64,000 bases of DNA from Sabethes cyaneus. Taxonomy: Eukaryota; Arthropoda; Insecta; Diptera; Culicidae. The notes beneath the pieces were generated by a model. That model was not told the origin of the DNA. It worked only from the letters and a program-made list of their open reading frames with translations, and did no database searches. The position numbers and the translations under genes are program-made. Numbering within the stretch: position 1 is the stretch's first letter; each line of letters begins with the position of its first letter. Positions 35,801-41,199 of the stretch are shown here, in pieces. The stretch spans positions 25,674,768 through 25,738,767 of the forward strand of contig NC_071355.1 of NCBI RefSeq assembly GCF_943734655.1, read 5' to 3'.

Positions 35801-37330
35801 CGATAAATCGGATTGATTGACGTTTATGTCGTTAGCAGAAACAGACATATCTTCGTTCGCCTACGCGCTTTCACACAGCCGCCCAGAGTCTCCCAGAAAC
35901 ACAGGATCAAATGATTCATATGATGTGCACACTCCACTGACGGACGCTCTGTCTATTTGTTTTTTTCCTTCTACGGAGATTATTTTTAGCCCCGGCCAAC
36001 GGTTGGTATGGAAAGAATTGGTGGAAAAATCACTGATCCGAGCGGTAACCCAGCCGAGATCGTTCATTGATAGGCAAATATTTACCTATTTATTGCAGAA
36101 GGCACGCTTGTTTGGCAAACTGAAAAGTTAAGCTAGATAGAGCTTCGGCACAGCTTCGGTCAGTAAACAACTGCATAACTGCGGTTGGGTGGTACGTAGG
36201 TAGCATGAATAATGGGCGTTTTGTGGTAGCATACCTTTACATTTCAGGTGCCACGAGGGAGAAATAAAATGCGTAATTGAAAAACAATCAGCACCAGTAG
36301 GTACTGAGAAAACATACACCAAATCACTGAGACTTCAACTTTTACTTGAATATTAAGATTTGAACAGTTAGTTAAATTAGGATTTGTTAGAATTGAATGA
36401 CAAAAAAAGTATCAAATTAAAATTATTCATCATTAATATGTTTTGCTGTCATTCTAAATGAATAGTTTTTATAGAAGGTCCTCATATTTTTCTATATTAC
36501 CGTCAAATCAAGGTACCGTTTTACATTATTTTCAACGGGAAATGATTTCTGTAAGTCTACTAGACTCAAAAATATCAAAACAACAAAGGCAAACCAAACT
36601 GGAAGCCTCTAAACTAAAGACAAATCAATCTAGTCGTACCAGAAAAAGTAAAAGACTACAGTAAAATAAAGTTCCGCACCATTATATTTTTTTAATTTTC
36701 GCTAGAGGCGCACAGCCACATTCTCCCGGCCTATGCGCGGTTATCGACTTTGCCAATAATGCAAAAACCTGCTCTCGAGACTAAAACCAGTACGCTGTAA
36801 AAATACAAGCATACGAATAAACGTAACAAAGAAAGAATACCGTGAAACACCCGTTCAGGCTGCTCAGAGGGGCAGGTTCTACTATATAGGTACCAGGACC
36901 ATAAAACATGTTTGCTGCTGCTGCTGCTGCCGTTTTGTCGCTCAGTTCCCGTCTTAGTATGCATCTCGCACTACCTTTCTAACACAATTAGTGCAGTCAC
37001 GGAGTGCTACCCTCTTCTTCTACCCAGCAGCTTCTTCTATTGAGCTAATTGAGAAAAAATAAACCTTTAGATCTATAAAGATACTTACACTTCCAGAATC
37101 CGGTCGCCCTTCTTGATGCCGGCCAGTTCGGCTGCTCCGTTGTCCAGCACGGCGCTTACATGCTGCAGTGGGGCATACAGTTCTCCGTTGATTGACCGCA
37201 GTTGGCCACCCTCGCTGACCTGACCGCGGACATTAAATCCGAAGCCCGTTTCGGTTTTGTGAATCGTAACCACCCGGGGCCCGCTGGCGTTGGCCTCCTT
37301 TACTCCGTTACGTGTTCCGGCGCTGGACAT
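3247..37330 (-). CDS. SNX27: Sorting nexin 27 (PDZ-PX-FERM), complete spliced CDS
   Basis: Five exons (37330-37089, 12603-12501, 12437-11709, 3748-3380, 3315-3247) join in phase, with GT donors and AG acceptors throughout, to give about 503 residues; human SNX27 has about 540. Residues about 19-112 are the PDZ domain, with the carboxylate-binding loop GFGF and the conserved segment SINGELYAPLQ, which in mammals forms the beta3-beta4 hairpin that docks retromer VPS26. Residues about 140-250 are the PX domain with the phosphoinositide motif RRYREF. The rest is the FERM-like module, including PHCACDSR and PPRWVKVFTPY. From family knowledge, SNX27 sits on early endosomes and recycles PDZ-ligand cargo to the surface with retromer and WASH. 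I chose the ATG at 37330 because it leaves a short leader before the PDZ as in homologues; an in-frame ATG at 37423 would add 31 residues. Intron 1 is 24.5 kb and full of transposons. Confidence 0.93.
3380..3748 (-). CDS. SNX27: SNX27 exon 4 (FERM-like F2/F3 region)
   Basis: The 369-bp exon has phase 0 at both ends. Its acceptor is CCGGCAG just above 3748, and its donor GTAAGT starts at 3379. It encodes residues about 359-481, running from AVDEVNRGN to WVKVFTPY. Diagnostic SNX27 segments are FPHCACDSRKEGHV, WESDEESMAFCFQY and PPRWVKVFTPY, which fall in the C-terminal part of the FERM-like module. In mammals this module binds NPxY-type cargo tails and Ras-family GTPases. Confidence 0.93.
4257..5400 (+). 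repeat. Degenerate repeat related to the tRNA-headed repeat at 19.4-20.0 kb
   Basis: Several short blocks recur here and at 19.5-20.03 kb: GAATTCTGCTTTACC-like, GAAGCCACTTGTCCAAGGGC near 4551 against GAAGCCTCTTGTCCAAGG near 19826, and GAAGTGCGGAAT at 4712 and 5368 against 19998. A further block, ACCACGGGAAGTG with a following ATCATACAC, recurs near 32370. The copy has lost its head and is broken into pieces. No protein is encoded. Confidence 0.5.
5482..5750. repeat. Foldback (long inverted repeat) MITE-like element
   Basis: Two arms of about 105 bp, 5482-5585 and 5645-5750, are imperfect reverse complements. They share GATTTTTCGGCTTTGCA, ATTATGACA and AATCTTTTAAATAA, with a loop of about 60 bp. 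The loop carries a smaller stem, TTCTAACA with TGTTAGAA. The whole could fold into one long hairpin, as in foldback or palindromic MITEs. No target duplication is clear. Confidence 0.7.
5823..6735 (+). repeat. Pyrimidine tandem array (CTCT and 16-bp units)
   Basis: About 0.9 kb consists only of C and T with regularly spaced A residues. It begins as simple (CT)n. From about 6175 to 6710 it becomes a nearly perfect 16-bp tandem repeat, TATCTCTCTTTCTCTC, in about 33 copies. The 385-codon open frame across it (5760-6917) encodes only a Ser/Leu/Phe/Tyr repeat and is not a gene. The minus strand, which is the sense strand of SNX27 intron 3, is the corresponding polypurine. Confidence 0.95.
7210..9200 (+). 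mobile_element. RTE-like non-LTR retrotransposon copy, degenerate
   Basis: Translated pieces in several frames follow the order of the RTE-type polyprotein common in mosquitoes. First come the RT lead-in (DTRKFYVKVN and DMCRDEGGNLIT, 7350-7430; NKAAGKDRLPAKLYKHG near 7605; WVISQIWEEEKLPEEWME near 7690). After an insertion comes HIFIDFKAAYATVDRDQL (8260-8318), and finally the tail region RRRMNHNLHALLGEIP and WAGHVVRMPDD (8875-8990). Stop codons and frameshifts are frequent. It is interrupted by the MITE at 7948-8239 and has lost the RT core between about 8400 and 8470. Confidence 0.85.
7948..8239. mobile_element. hAT-like MITE inserted in the RTE copy
   Basis: The 292-bp element begins CAGGGATGCCACAT and ends with the reverse complement of CAGGGTTGCCACAT. 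It is flanked by ATACCAGG (7940-7947) and ATGCCGGG (8240-8247), an 8-bp target duplication with two mismatches. An 8-bp duplication and CAGGG ends fit the hAT superfamily. An internal 16-bp perfect inverted repeat (8048-8063 and 8092-8107) can form a hairpin. It splits the RTE reading frame between LQKY and EYN. Confidence 0.85.
9503..10020 (+). mobile_element. RTE-like fragment
   Basis: Pieces recognisable from the other RTE copies occur in order: LICPIYKKDYKLDCENY (9508-9558), YHLFVGFEAAYDTI with LWKIIDE (9670-9745), and a tail with CTLYNMLIRPVVPNGHET (9902-9955). Most of the RT core between these blocks is deleted and the frames differ. Confidence 0.75.
10258..11624. mobile_element. 1.37-kb inverted-repeat element with TA flanks
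   Basis: The left end reads CCGTGGAAGCACCAAATTTG and the right end, reverse complemented, CCGTGGATGCACCATACTTG. Both are flanked by TA (10256-10257 and 11625-11626). The interior is AT-rich and repeats the motif TTGACGC several times (for example near 10460, 10493, 10513 and 11218) in both orientations near the ends. No transposase frame is present, so it is non-autonomous. Its right end lies 84 bp from the SNX27 exon 3 donor. Confidence 0.75.
11709..12437 (-). CDS. SNX27: SNX27 exon 3 (PX domain and start of FERM-like module)
   Basis: The 729-bp exon has phase 0 at both ends. Its acceptor TTTGCATTTCAG lies just above 12437, and its donor GTAAGT starts at 11708. It encodes residues about 116-358: a linker beginning EAERLEPTEDPGG, the PX domain with GRQLCSRRYREF and LPGKWPFQLSEQQLDARRRG, then the first FERM-like lobe through HQLYVQNY and KYIFYQ. 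Reading on past the donor adds about 36 unrelated codons before a stop, so an intron-less model of this region would be wrong. Confidence 0.95.
12501..12603 (-). CDS. SNX27: SNX27 exon 2 (end of PDZ domain)
   Basis: The 103-bp exon completes the split codon from exon 1 (GT plus A) and continues NHVNVEGATHKQVVDLIKSG to SVTQQ. This closely follows the last PDZ helix and strand of SNX27 homologues. The acceptor is CTTCACAG above 12603 and the donor GTGCCA starts at 12500. It is too short to show up as a long open frame. Confidence 0.93.
12876..13078 (-). CDS. Candidate alternative first exon (SNX27 or a nested gene)
   Basis: A minus-strand ATG at 13078, in the good insect context ACAACAATG and with an in-frame TAA upstream, opens 67 codons. 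They include LSKNKTIFHPRTG, an acidic STDDDDTDGEE stretch and NVFSRFARALSDPIP. A GTCAGT donor starts at 12875. The exon ends in phase 2, the same phase as SNX27 exon 1, so splicing to exon 2 (272 bp downstream) would keep frame and give a form lacking most of the PDZ domain. I do not recognise the peptide. It could instead start a gene nested in the intron, or be chance. An initiator-like TCAGTT lies at 13248-13243 on the minus strand. Confidence 0.4.
14380..14890 (+). pseudogene. Tc1/mariner (DD37D type) transposase C-terminal fragment
   Basis: From about 14410 the plus strand reads FQQDSAPS, TQEWCRQNLPYFISSQKWPA and then SLDFNSLDCFAW. This is the region of the second and third catalytic aspartates of Tc1/mariner transposases. 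Counting from the D of QQD to the last D gives 37 residues between them, the DD37D (maT-like) spacing. Stop codons follow, and the N-terminal DNA-binding half is not found. The right side is cut by the 3' end of the RTE copy starting at 14893. Confidence 0.7.
14893..15950 (-). mobile_element. RTE-like retrotransposon, 3' half
   Basis: An intact 296-codon frame (15800-14910, minus) covers the RT active site FADDLDIITRN and the thumb and tail: EVVDEFVYLGSLVTADNN, TLIRPVILYGLETVTL, RRRMNHELHALLGEIP, GHVARMPDD. It ends RILDTARATPVLG. Further 5' pieces (RGLRQGDGLSC) continue, with frame breaks, to about 15950. On the plus strand the element ends in CTTACTTACTTACTTA (14893-14908), a TAAG tandem on its own strand, as expected at RTE-type 3' ends. 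It is one of the best-preserved copies of this family here. Confidence 0.88.
15951..17620. other. Intronic stretch, nothing recognised
   Basis: No transposon domain or host exon was identified. The paired open frames of 135 and 99 codons on opposite strands near 16038-16449 are low in information and match nothing I know. The segment 17390-17600 has a TTAACCCTCTAGTGCCCAAC start and short AT-rich palindromes, and may be part of an uncharacterised repeat. Confidence 0.4.
17630..18006 (-). mobile_element. 3' end of a Jockey/CR1-like non-LTR retrotransposon
   Basis: The minus strand reads, in shifting frames, RIERVQRRFF, then DPVYLPPYTDRCCLLGLDAL, then AKLLFF, LLRTNFGYSEPTAFC and FNNVDHLFQF. This order is the conserved C-terminus of Jockey/CR1-type ORF2 proteins (IERVQKKF, LPPYxxRxxLLGLxTL, AMCRxFN). 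Several stop codons and frameshifts show that it is dead. It may derive from the same family as the pieces at 21.9 kb and 63 kb. Confidence 0.75.
18010..18845. other. Intronic stretch, nothing recognised
   Basis: The sequence is AT-rich with open frames below 92 codons and no known domain or clear repeat structure. Confidence 0.4.
18847..19410 (-). mobile_element. RTE-like fragment, extreme 3' end
   Basis: The minus strand encodes RRMNHEIYQVY, KRLKYGRLQWARMPDE and a Gly/Arg-rich tail ending DWRATAQDRVMRRLLN. These are the last domains seen in the other RTE copies. Upstream pieces include the VFEHK-type segment near 19230. The 3' end is marked by ACTTACTTACTTTAC at 18847-18861, the TAAG tandem on the element strand. 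Confidence 0.8.
19415..20030 (+). repeat. tRNA-headed SINE-like repeat
   Basis: The head GGGCCCTGTAGCCGCAAGG and the box-B-like GGTTCGAATCT (19470-19480) resemble a pol III promoter of a tRNA-derived SINE. The body contains two diverged tandem blocks starting GAATGAAGCCTCTTGT near 19628 and 19820, each followed by a CAAGG-ACAAATT-type segment. The copy at 4.3-5.4 kb shares the body. It encodes no protein. Its exact ends and any target duplication were not resolved. Confidence 0.65.
20032..20745 (-). mobile_element. RTE-like fragment with RT core
   Basis: Two minus-strand frames (20744-20478 and 20420-20025) cover TRHLFIGFKAAYDTVKRNELW, KHGDGLSNLLFNIALEGAIRR, the active-site block GFADDIDIIG and FEVVAELVYIGTLVT. 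A stop and frameshift lie between them near 20440. The 5' part and the C-terminal tail are missing. Confidence 0.85.
21061..21101 (+). repeat. GAT microsatellite
   Basis: GATGAT repeats with single substitutions run for about 40 bp. They lie in a short open frame that would encode a poly-Asp run, which I do not regard as coding. Confidence 0.9.
21920..22200 (-). mobile_element. Jockey/CR1-like reverse transcriptase fragment
   Basis: The minus strand reads SSVFSNKSSVPQGSVLGPL (about 22140-22085) and then, after a frame change, CRLVYSDDFKIFLMIRSIEN and CIRLQSSLDKFMTW (about 22040-21945). VPQGS is RT motif 4, and Y-x-DD is the catalytic motif 5. The FSNKSGVPQGS and LxxLDxFxxWC surroundings are typical of Jockey/CR1-type elements of insects. 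Internal sequence is deleted. Confidence 0.78.
22210..25800. other. Intronic stretch, mostly unrecognised
   Basis: I find no host exon with splice support and no known transposon domain. Open frames on both strands are at most 170 codons. The 25357-25869 frame lies antisense to the probable 3' end of the R1 element. A short CAT microsatellite lies near 24111. The part from about 25400 to 25828 is probably the 3' UTR of the R1 element, but its boundary was not found. Confidence 0.4.
25829..28733 (-). pseudogene. R1 element ORF2 (endonuclease-RT), frameshifted
   Basis: Four frame segments read in order from 28733 to 25829 rebuild the domain order of R1-clade ORF2. These are the AP-type endonuclease (28733-28120), linker, RT (about 27560-26800) and the C-terminal CCHC motif (about 26070). 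Breaks lie at about 28530 (after EVVH), about 27290 (after ILNR) and about 26250. The domains are otherwise well preserved, including the FVDD active site, so the copy is fairly young. Confidence 0.88.
28731..29261 (-). pseudogene. R1 element ORF1 (Gag), 5'-truncated
   Basis: The frame covers GQVKALSQRVRVECKNLDEI, DLSDALRDQLKVDVAPADI and three zinc knuckles, ending in TAA at 28731-28733. The 5' side stops at the inverted-repeat element beginning at 29262, and an in-frame TAA near 29235 interrupts it. R1-clade Gag proteins carry three CCHC knuckles near the C-terminus and bind the element RNA; the spacing here fits. Confidence 0.8.
29262..31538. mobile_element. Inverted-repeat element (outer), split by a pogo-like element
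   Basis: The left end CCGAGCAGGAGCGAAGAGC followed by AAAATAATAT is matched exactly by the reverse complement of the right end at about 31510-31538. Further inside, both ends share CAAA-TGTGTTAT. Subterminal repeats of TTATTGAATAGATAT occur on the left. After removing the inner element (29466-31211) about 530 bp remain, a MITE-size, non-coding element. No target duplication is evident. The left end abuts the R1 Gag; the right end abuts an RTE scrap. Confidence 0.8.
29466..31211. mobile_element. pogo/Tigger-like non-autonomous element nested in the outer element
   Basis: The ends are CAGTAGAGATTTGTAGAACG on the left and, reverse complemented, CAGTCGATATTTGTATAACA on the right, flanked by TA on both sides (29464-29465 and 31212-31213). 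Ends starting CAGT with repeated TATAACGCGG-type blocks and a TA duplication are typical of pogo/Tigger elements. Subterminal inverted similarity continues to ACACGTAGCATATGGA. The 1.75-kb interior shows no transposase frame (longest 83 codons), so it is a deletion derivative. Confidence 0.75.
31545..31880 (-). mobile_element. RTE-like scrap
   Basis: Short degenerate matches to the RTE tail appear on the minus strand: VLWTIYDRVQ near 31710 and a NHELHQL-like segment near 31650, with a further VFE-type piece. There are many stop codons. The assignment rests on order and similarity to better copies in this window. Confidence 0.5.
32440..34215 (+). mobile_element. RTE-like retrotransposon copy, best preserved in the window
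   Basis: After a broken endonuclease end (DSDHFLAAVC near 32555) a 318-codon frame (32667-33623) reads WFDGECEQLVQEKDAARDRM, ANDKRKFYKKLNRSRKG, MCRDSDGNLLTNEREVIERW and GRLKNNKAARADQLPGELLK. An internal deletion then joins to ATTDQIYALRQVLKKCREYN and THE-type HLFIDFKSAYTIDRDQLW. The next frame (33611-33895) gives LWQGDGLSCLLFNIGLEGV and LLGFTDDVDII, where the RT FADD motif has become FTDD. The tail frame 33966-34214 gives VYLGSLVTADNDTSREIQRR and TLIRPVVLYGHEA. It is inactive through deletion and frameshifts. Confidence 0.9.
34245..34872 (+). mobile_element. Second RTE-like 3' end in tandem
   Basis: The tail domain repeats from DGDKFEVVDEFVYLGSLVTA (34259) through TLIRPVVLYGHETWTMLEED, then with a frameshift RRMNHELAQLYGEPS, WPGHVARMPE and the C-terminal region. 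It ends in TAAGTAAGTAAGTAAG at 34856-34871. The start duplicates sequence already present at 33955-34215, so this is a separate, 5'-truncated copy in the same orientation. Confidence 0.88.
34871..35106 (+). mobile_element. Third RTE-like 3' end in tandem
   Basis: Directly after the TAAG run the frame resumes VFERKVLRAIYGGVQMEDGT, followed by NHELHQL-type and RRLRWVAG-type pieces. It ends at GAGTAAGTAA (35097-35106). It is a third short 5'-truncated copy joined to the repeat tail of the previous one. Confidence 0.8.
35190..35475 (+). pseudogene. Tc1/mariner-type transposase fragment
   Basis: The frame beginning at 35270 reads MEDEPYVYEDFKPLPG, which resembles the block around the first catalytic aspartate in one group of Tc1/mariner transposases (DETYVYxDFKxLPG). 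After frame changes come KFSKEKYLV near 35403 and NNIEIYLNADI at 35440. The rest of the catalytic domain is missing. I did not find terminal repeats. Confidence 0.5.
35480..37080. other. Intronic stretch, nothing recognised
   Basis: No exon or transposon domain was found. The only distinct feature is a short TGC run at 36913-36930. The last few hundred bases before exon 1 look like ordinary intron. Confidence 0.4.
37089..37330 (-). CDS. SNX27: SNX27 exon 1 (start and most of the PDZ domain)
   Basis: From the ATG at 37330 the exon encodes a 17-residue leader, then PRVVTIHKTETGFGFNVRGQ and SINGELYAPLQHVSAVL to KKGDRILE. It ends with two bases of the next codon at a GTAAGT donor (intron starts at 37088). 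The open frame extends upstream in phase to another ATG at 37423; that leader is Cys/Arg-rich and unlike homologues, so I take it as 5' UTR or an optional extension. Confidence 0.9.
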
Positions 37331-38200
37331 AGTGCTTGCTTCTCCTACTGCATTCAATGTTGGAATGTGAAGTTCGTTCCCTTCGTCCGAACAGCAGCTC
37401 CTCCTTCGGAACACCAGACCCACCTACTTTTTGTCGTTCTGCCACAGAAAGTAGCACTGCTGCATTCCACTTTGCGCTTCAAGTAAAGCAACTCAAATTT
37501 GCCACTTTTCTTTCCCTGTACACCGTTATTGATTGATATTTTTTTCTTTTCCCAGCACCTTTTTTAAGAGATTGCAACTACTTTGAACACAGTCCACAGC
37601 ACTGCGGGAACTGATTGATGGGAGGAAACAGGGACGAAAAACTAGACAGAATTATTCACACACACATAACTTTTTCACAAGAACAAAAAAACTTGCTGGT
37701 AATCCATTTTTTGTCTGCATCGGTCACCACGAAACGGTAAGCACTTTCGCGAAACTGGCCATCACCCGAAATGGTAAATATTGCCGAAAATGTCCTTCCC
37801 GGAAAGCAACCAGCCACTCGCACTAGAAAACCGGATTGCAGTCTTTCTCGGCAGGCACTCGAACGCCGCTGGTGGCAACAGCCGCAGAATCGATGGTCTC
37901 GAACTGACTACTGTCGATATGGAATTAGAGCGAAGCAAGAATAAAAACTTCAGCTTTCAGCAGCAACTCAGCCAGCCAGTTGGTGACAGATTGTTTGCGA
38001 TTGCGAATGAATACCAGAAAAGCAAGTTTTTATTGTTCGGTACTGCTTTTAGACGAGTGTATGCGCAGTGGAACTGGTCTAAATTGCGTTTGTGAACTGT
38101 CAAAGTGTCAAAAATGACTGCAGAGCTGCCAGATATGCGGGCAAATCGGCAAATGTATAGACCTGTCGATATTTATACAACTTTATTTTATTAAACCTCA
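37331..38200 (-). promoter_or_regulatory. SNX27: SNX27 5' flank, probable 5' UTR and promoter region
   Basis: No other coding exon is seen here. On the minus strand an initiator-like TCAGTT lies at 37614-37609, about 280 bp upstream of the chosen ATG, without an evident TATA box. The start site is a guess. If the initiator is right, the ATG at 37423 would also be transcribed and could be used. Confidence 0.3.
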
Positions 38201-38345
38201 AGGTTTGATCTATAGGCTGGCTCCGGTGATTGGCACTCAGTTTTAATCGAAATGCTGTCAAAGCGATTATAATTTTAATGACAGCGAACCCATAAATTCG
38301 CGCTAACACGAACCAGATTATGAACGATACGAGCAGTTCGACAGA
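38200..38345. repeat. Diverged copy of the 40.15-40.66 kb MITE family
   Basis: GGCACTCAGTTTTAATCGAA, TGCTGTCAAAGCG and the block AACGATACGAGCAGTTCGAC with GACAGATCG match, in inverted or direct order, the repeats at 40.15-40.38 kb and 40.52-40.66 kb. It is short and non-coding. Confidence 0.6.
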
Positions 38346-38798
38346 TCGTCTACTAAACCGTAATCACAGATAAACAGACATAACACTCGTTTTCCATTCA
38401 TCGTACCGATAAAACCGTCATTTCAAATTTGGGCTTAGTTGGGAATGTCTCCGTTTTGGTCAAAGTGGCACTTTTTGACGAAAGAAGGGGAATTCCCCAT
38501 AAAAAATACTTGCTACTTCGAGGGACACCCATATTGCTATTTGATATTTGGGAATGTCGATCATAGATGGTGCTAGTGTTCAGGCTAAATGTGAGGTACA
38601 ATAATTTTTGTTGATTTTTCTTCAAAGAGTTATGTCTGTTTGTCTGTGCCGTAATTATAGACGTTATATAGACAGTTTTAACAGTTTTAATTAGGGGTGT
38701 GAAATTGTCAAAATTTTGCGGACTAAACATCCATGGACGGCGACAACTTGGAACCAGCCAGTATACCGAAAATAACAGCTAATATTAGTTGAATTATA

Positions 38799-40376
38799 TA
38801 GCGAATTCATAAATTCAAGAGCAACATTTCAATAGGGCCCAAGTGCAAAATATAAAAAAACTGGTTTTTTGGTTATATTTAAAGCTTTTTTAAGTATCTA
38901 TAATAATACCAAACATCATAGCGATTTGAAAACTTTATGAGTCTTAAAAAGCAAATTTGAAAAAGCCTTATGTGAAAACTGGCAACAAAGTTTTCATTTT
39001 GTGCCTTGGGCCTTTTGTATGAAAAAGCCTATACGCAGTTTGTGTTTTGTTTTGCATTCGGCCCTATTTTTGTTGTGGGATTTCTACGCATAGTGGCGAA
39101 TAATCACTGGCCATCTCCGGTTAAGTACGTTTAGTAAGTAATAAATACACAATTTTTGAATTTCCGTTGGTAATCAATTGTTAACAGTGCAAATTAAATA
39201 TTTTAGAAACAGCCAGTTCTGCAGTTGCTGCTGCGAAGATGATCCCCGCCGTACAATTGCGCGAGAGACTCGACGGACGACCGAAAAAAACAATACGATG
39301 CTACCTGCATAAATAACACGGTCATTCACATACACGACATGTTTAGTACTTAAGCCTGCGCGGCAACAAAAATTTAAGTTACTTTTCGGTTTACACGAAA
39401 AAAACTATTTCGCTGTATTTATATATCACCTGTGGAGGAACCGGACAGAGTTCGTTAGTAGCGCGCCCGAGACATTTACTATCGCTGAACTGCCGAGGCG
39501 TGATGCACTTGCACGCTGTGGTGAGTTAGAAATGCTAAATGAATGAACTGCTGCTGCTTCACACTGCCAATAGCGACTGCCGCACTGCCGCACCTCACGG
39601 GTAACACGTCCCGCTTCATAAACCTGTTGAACGGTGGCAGATTTGCCGATGAAATTAAACCCCAACTTTTCTAGTAGAAATAATAAAGCAGATCGGTGTC
39701 CCAGTTACGAATTTTTAACCTTTTCTAGCCATTGCGCTTCAAAACAACGTGATAAAAAAAAGGCCAAACGCGAAACGCTGTTTAAAAACTGGCCCAACAC
39801 CAAAATCATATCACCACTGACAGTAAATAAAAGCCTCATGTCAAAGGCCCCATCAACAATTGATAATCAAATCAGCCTTATGAAAAAGTCGTATTACCGA
39901 ATGATCTCCGAAAACGGCCAAACGCATATTTTTGCAAATTACAAAGTAAATCAATGTTTTTTTCTGCTAGTTGTTGCATTACACATTAAACTATTATGTT
40001 TTTGCATCATAATGTGACATTCAATTCTAAGCAACACTGTTTATATCAAATAAGGAGTTAAAAAATGATGCTCAAGTTTCAACATCGATTTTCTCGAAAC
40101 TGTCAGTTTTGACTTCGGCCTATTTGAAATGTTGCTCTTGAATTAACCTGGGTTCGTGCTAACTCCAACCCGAAATTTATTAACGATACGGGCAGTTTGA
40201 CAGATCGACCCGTAAACCGTAATGCTAGACAGTTTTAACCTGCGCTTCAAACTGAATGCTGTCAGTTTAACCGAGATGCAATCTCGGTTAATTTATGAAC
40301 GCTTTGACAGCACTTCGATTAAAACTGAGTGCTAATCGACCTGAGCCAGGTTAATTTATGAATTCGCTAATAGTCA
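38799..40376. mobile_element. Small inverted-repeat MITE, split by a 1.3-kb insertion
   Basis: The left end TAGCGAATTCATAA (38799-38812) is the reverse complement of the right end TTATGAATTCGCTA (about 40360-40374). Removing the insertion at 38813-40143 and one copy of its TAA duplication leaves about 245 bp. This remainder includes CTGTCAGTTTAACCGAGATG and the self-complementary AACCGAGATGCAATCTCGGTT. A second copy lies at 40523-40660. Confidence 0.7.
38813..40143. mobile_element. 1.33-kb inverted-repeat element with TAA target duplication
   Basis: Both ends read ATTCAAGAGCAACATTTCAA inward and are flanked by TAA (38810-38812 and 40144-40146). The left copy then has one base fewer than the right before a shared GGCC-type block. 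A 3-bp TWA duplication is the hallmark of PIF/Harbinger elements, though the ends are not a family I know. The interior includes a 127-codon frame at 39634-40017 that resembles nothing known; no DDE domain is seen. Confidence 0.75.
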
Positions 40377-40522
40377 AAAGGCTGTGTTTAACTGCTTTCT
40401 AATTAGTTCCAGTAATCTTAAAATGAATAATCCTTTAAGTAGGCACCAGAACCAAAAGTACCAAAACCAATGAGTGGGACATGGACAATGTATGTAGTTT
40501 GACAGCCACACCACCCCGCGGG

Positions 40523-40660
40523 TTTTAATCTGCGCTTTAAACTGAATGCTGTCAGTTTAACCGAGATGCAATCTCGGTTAATTTATGAACGCTTTGACAG
40601 CAGTTCGATTAAACTGAGTGCTAATCGACGTGAGCCAGCTTAATTTATGGATTCGCAACG
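40523..40660. repeat. Second copy of the MITE at 40.24-40.38 kb
   Basis: About 135 bp, from TTTTAATCTGCGCTTTAAAC through CTGTCAGTTTAACCGAGATG to TTAATTTATGGATTCGC, is a direct repeat of 40235-40374 at roughly 90 percent identity by eye. It lacks the left part of the element. Confidence 0.8.
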
Positions 40661-40747
40661 AAATTTCATCCCGGTAAAACTGACAGCAATAAGTTTGAAG
40701 CGCTGGTTAAAACTGTCTGCTGTCTTTTATCCACCTTTTCGCGCGCT

Positions 40748-40925
40748 TAATGGCGGCTAGTGGGTACAGTTTTCGACAATGTTTATTTGCTTTTGGGAAC
40801 TCCGCTCACGTATGCTTGAAAGTTCTACAACAACAATTAAGGCTGAAAATATCAACTTGACGTGAAAAAAGTTTCCAAAGGCATGCTAACGTTCTTCTAA
40901 AAGTTGTACCCACTAGCCGCCATTA
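40748..40925. mobile_element. 178-bp MITE with perfect 21-bp terminal inverted repeats
   Basis: The left end starts TAATGGCGGCTAGTGGGTAC and is repeated exactly in reverse complement at 40905-40925. The interior is non-coding. No clear target duplication was found; CGC-type bases lie on both sides but do not align well. Confidence 0.75.
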
Positions 40926-41199
40926 CGCACATGAAAAAGTCGATAGCGATGTCGCGTCGCAGGCACCCGCTTACGAAAAAGTCGGATGCCTGGCAGAAAT
41001 CGGACAGAACCAGTCTTCATTTTTCGCTCGATTCTCTTTACGTCAAATGTGACACTTTGAGGCAGGAGAAAAGTAATTCATCAGTTTTGCAGTTTCGGGC
41101 AAAAGGTAAGAGAATAATATGGAACATGACTAAACAGGTATAACTTAATTGTTAACCTGTTTATTGCACGCTTCTTGCTGCTACCCTCCAAAAAAGGAG

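Larger units (their letters stand above)
12604..37088 (-). other. SNX27: SNX27 intron 1 (24.5 kb)
   Basis: The intron splits the PDZ domain, with donor GTAAGT at 37088 and acceptor CTTCACAG ending at 12604. It holds the possible alternative first exon at 12876-13078 and a dense series of transposon copies listed separately. Long stretches where I recognise nothing are 13304-14330, 15951-17620, 18010-18840, 20750-21060, 21102-21920, 22210-25800 and 35480-37080. Short microsatellites inside are GAT (21061-21101), CAT near 24111 and TGC (36913-36930). Confidence 0.9.
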
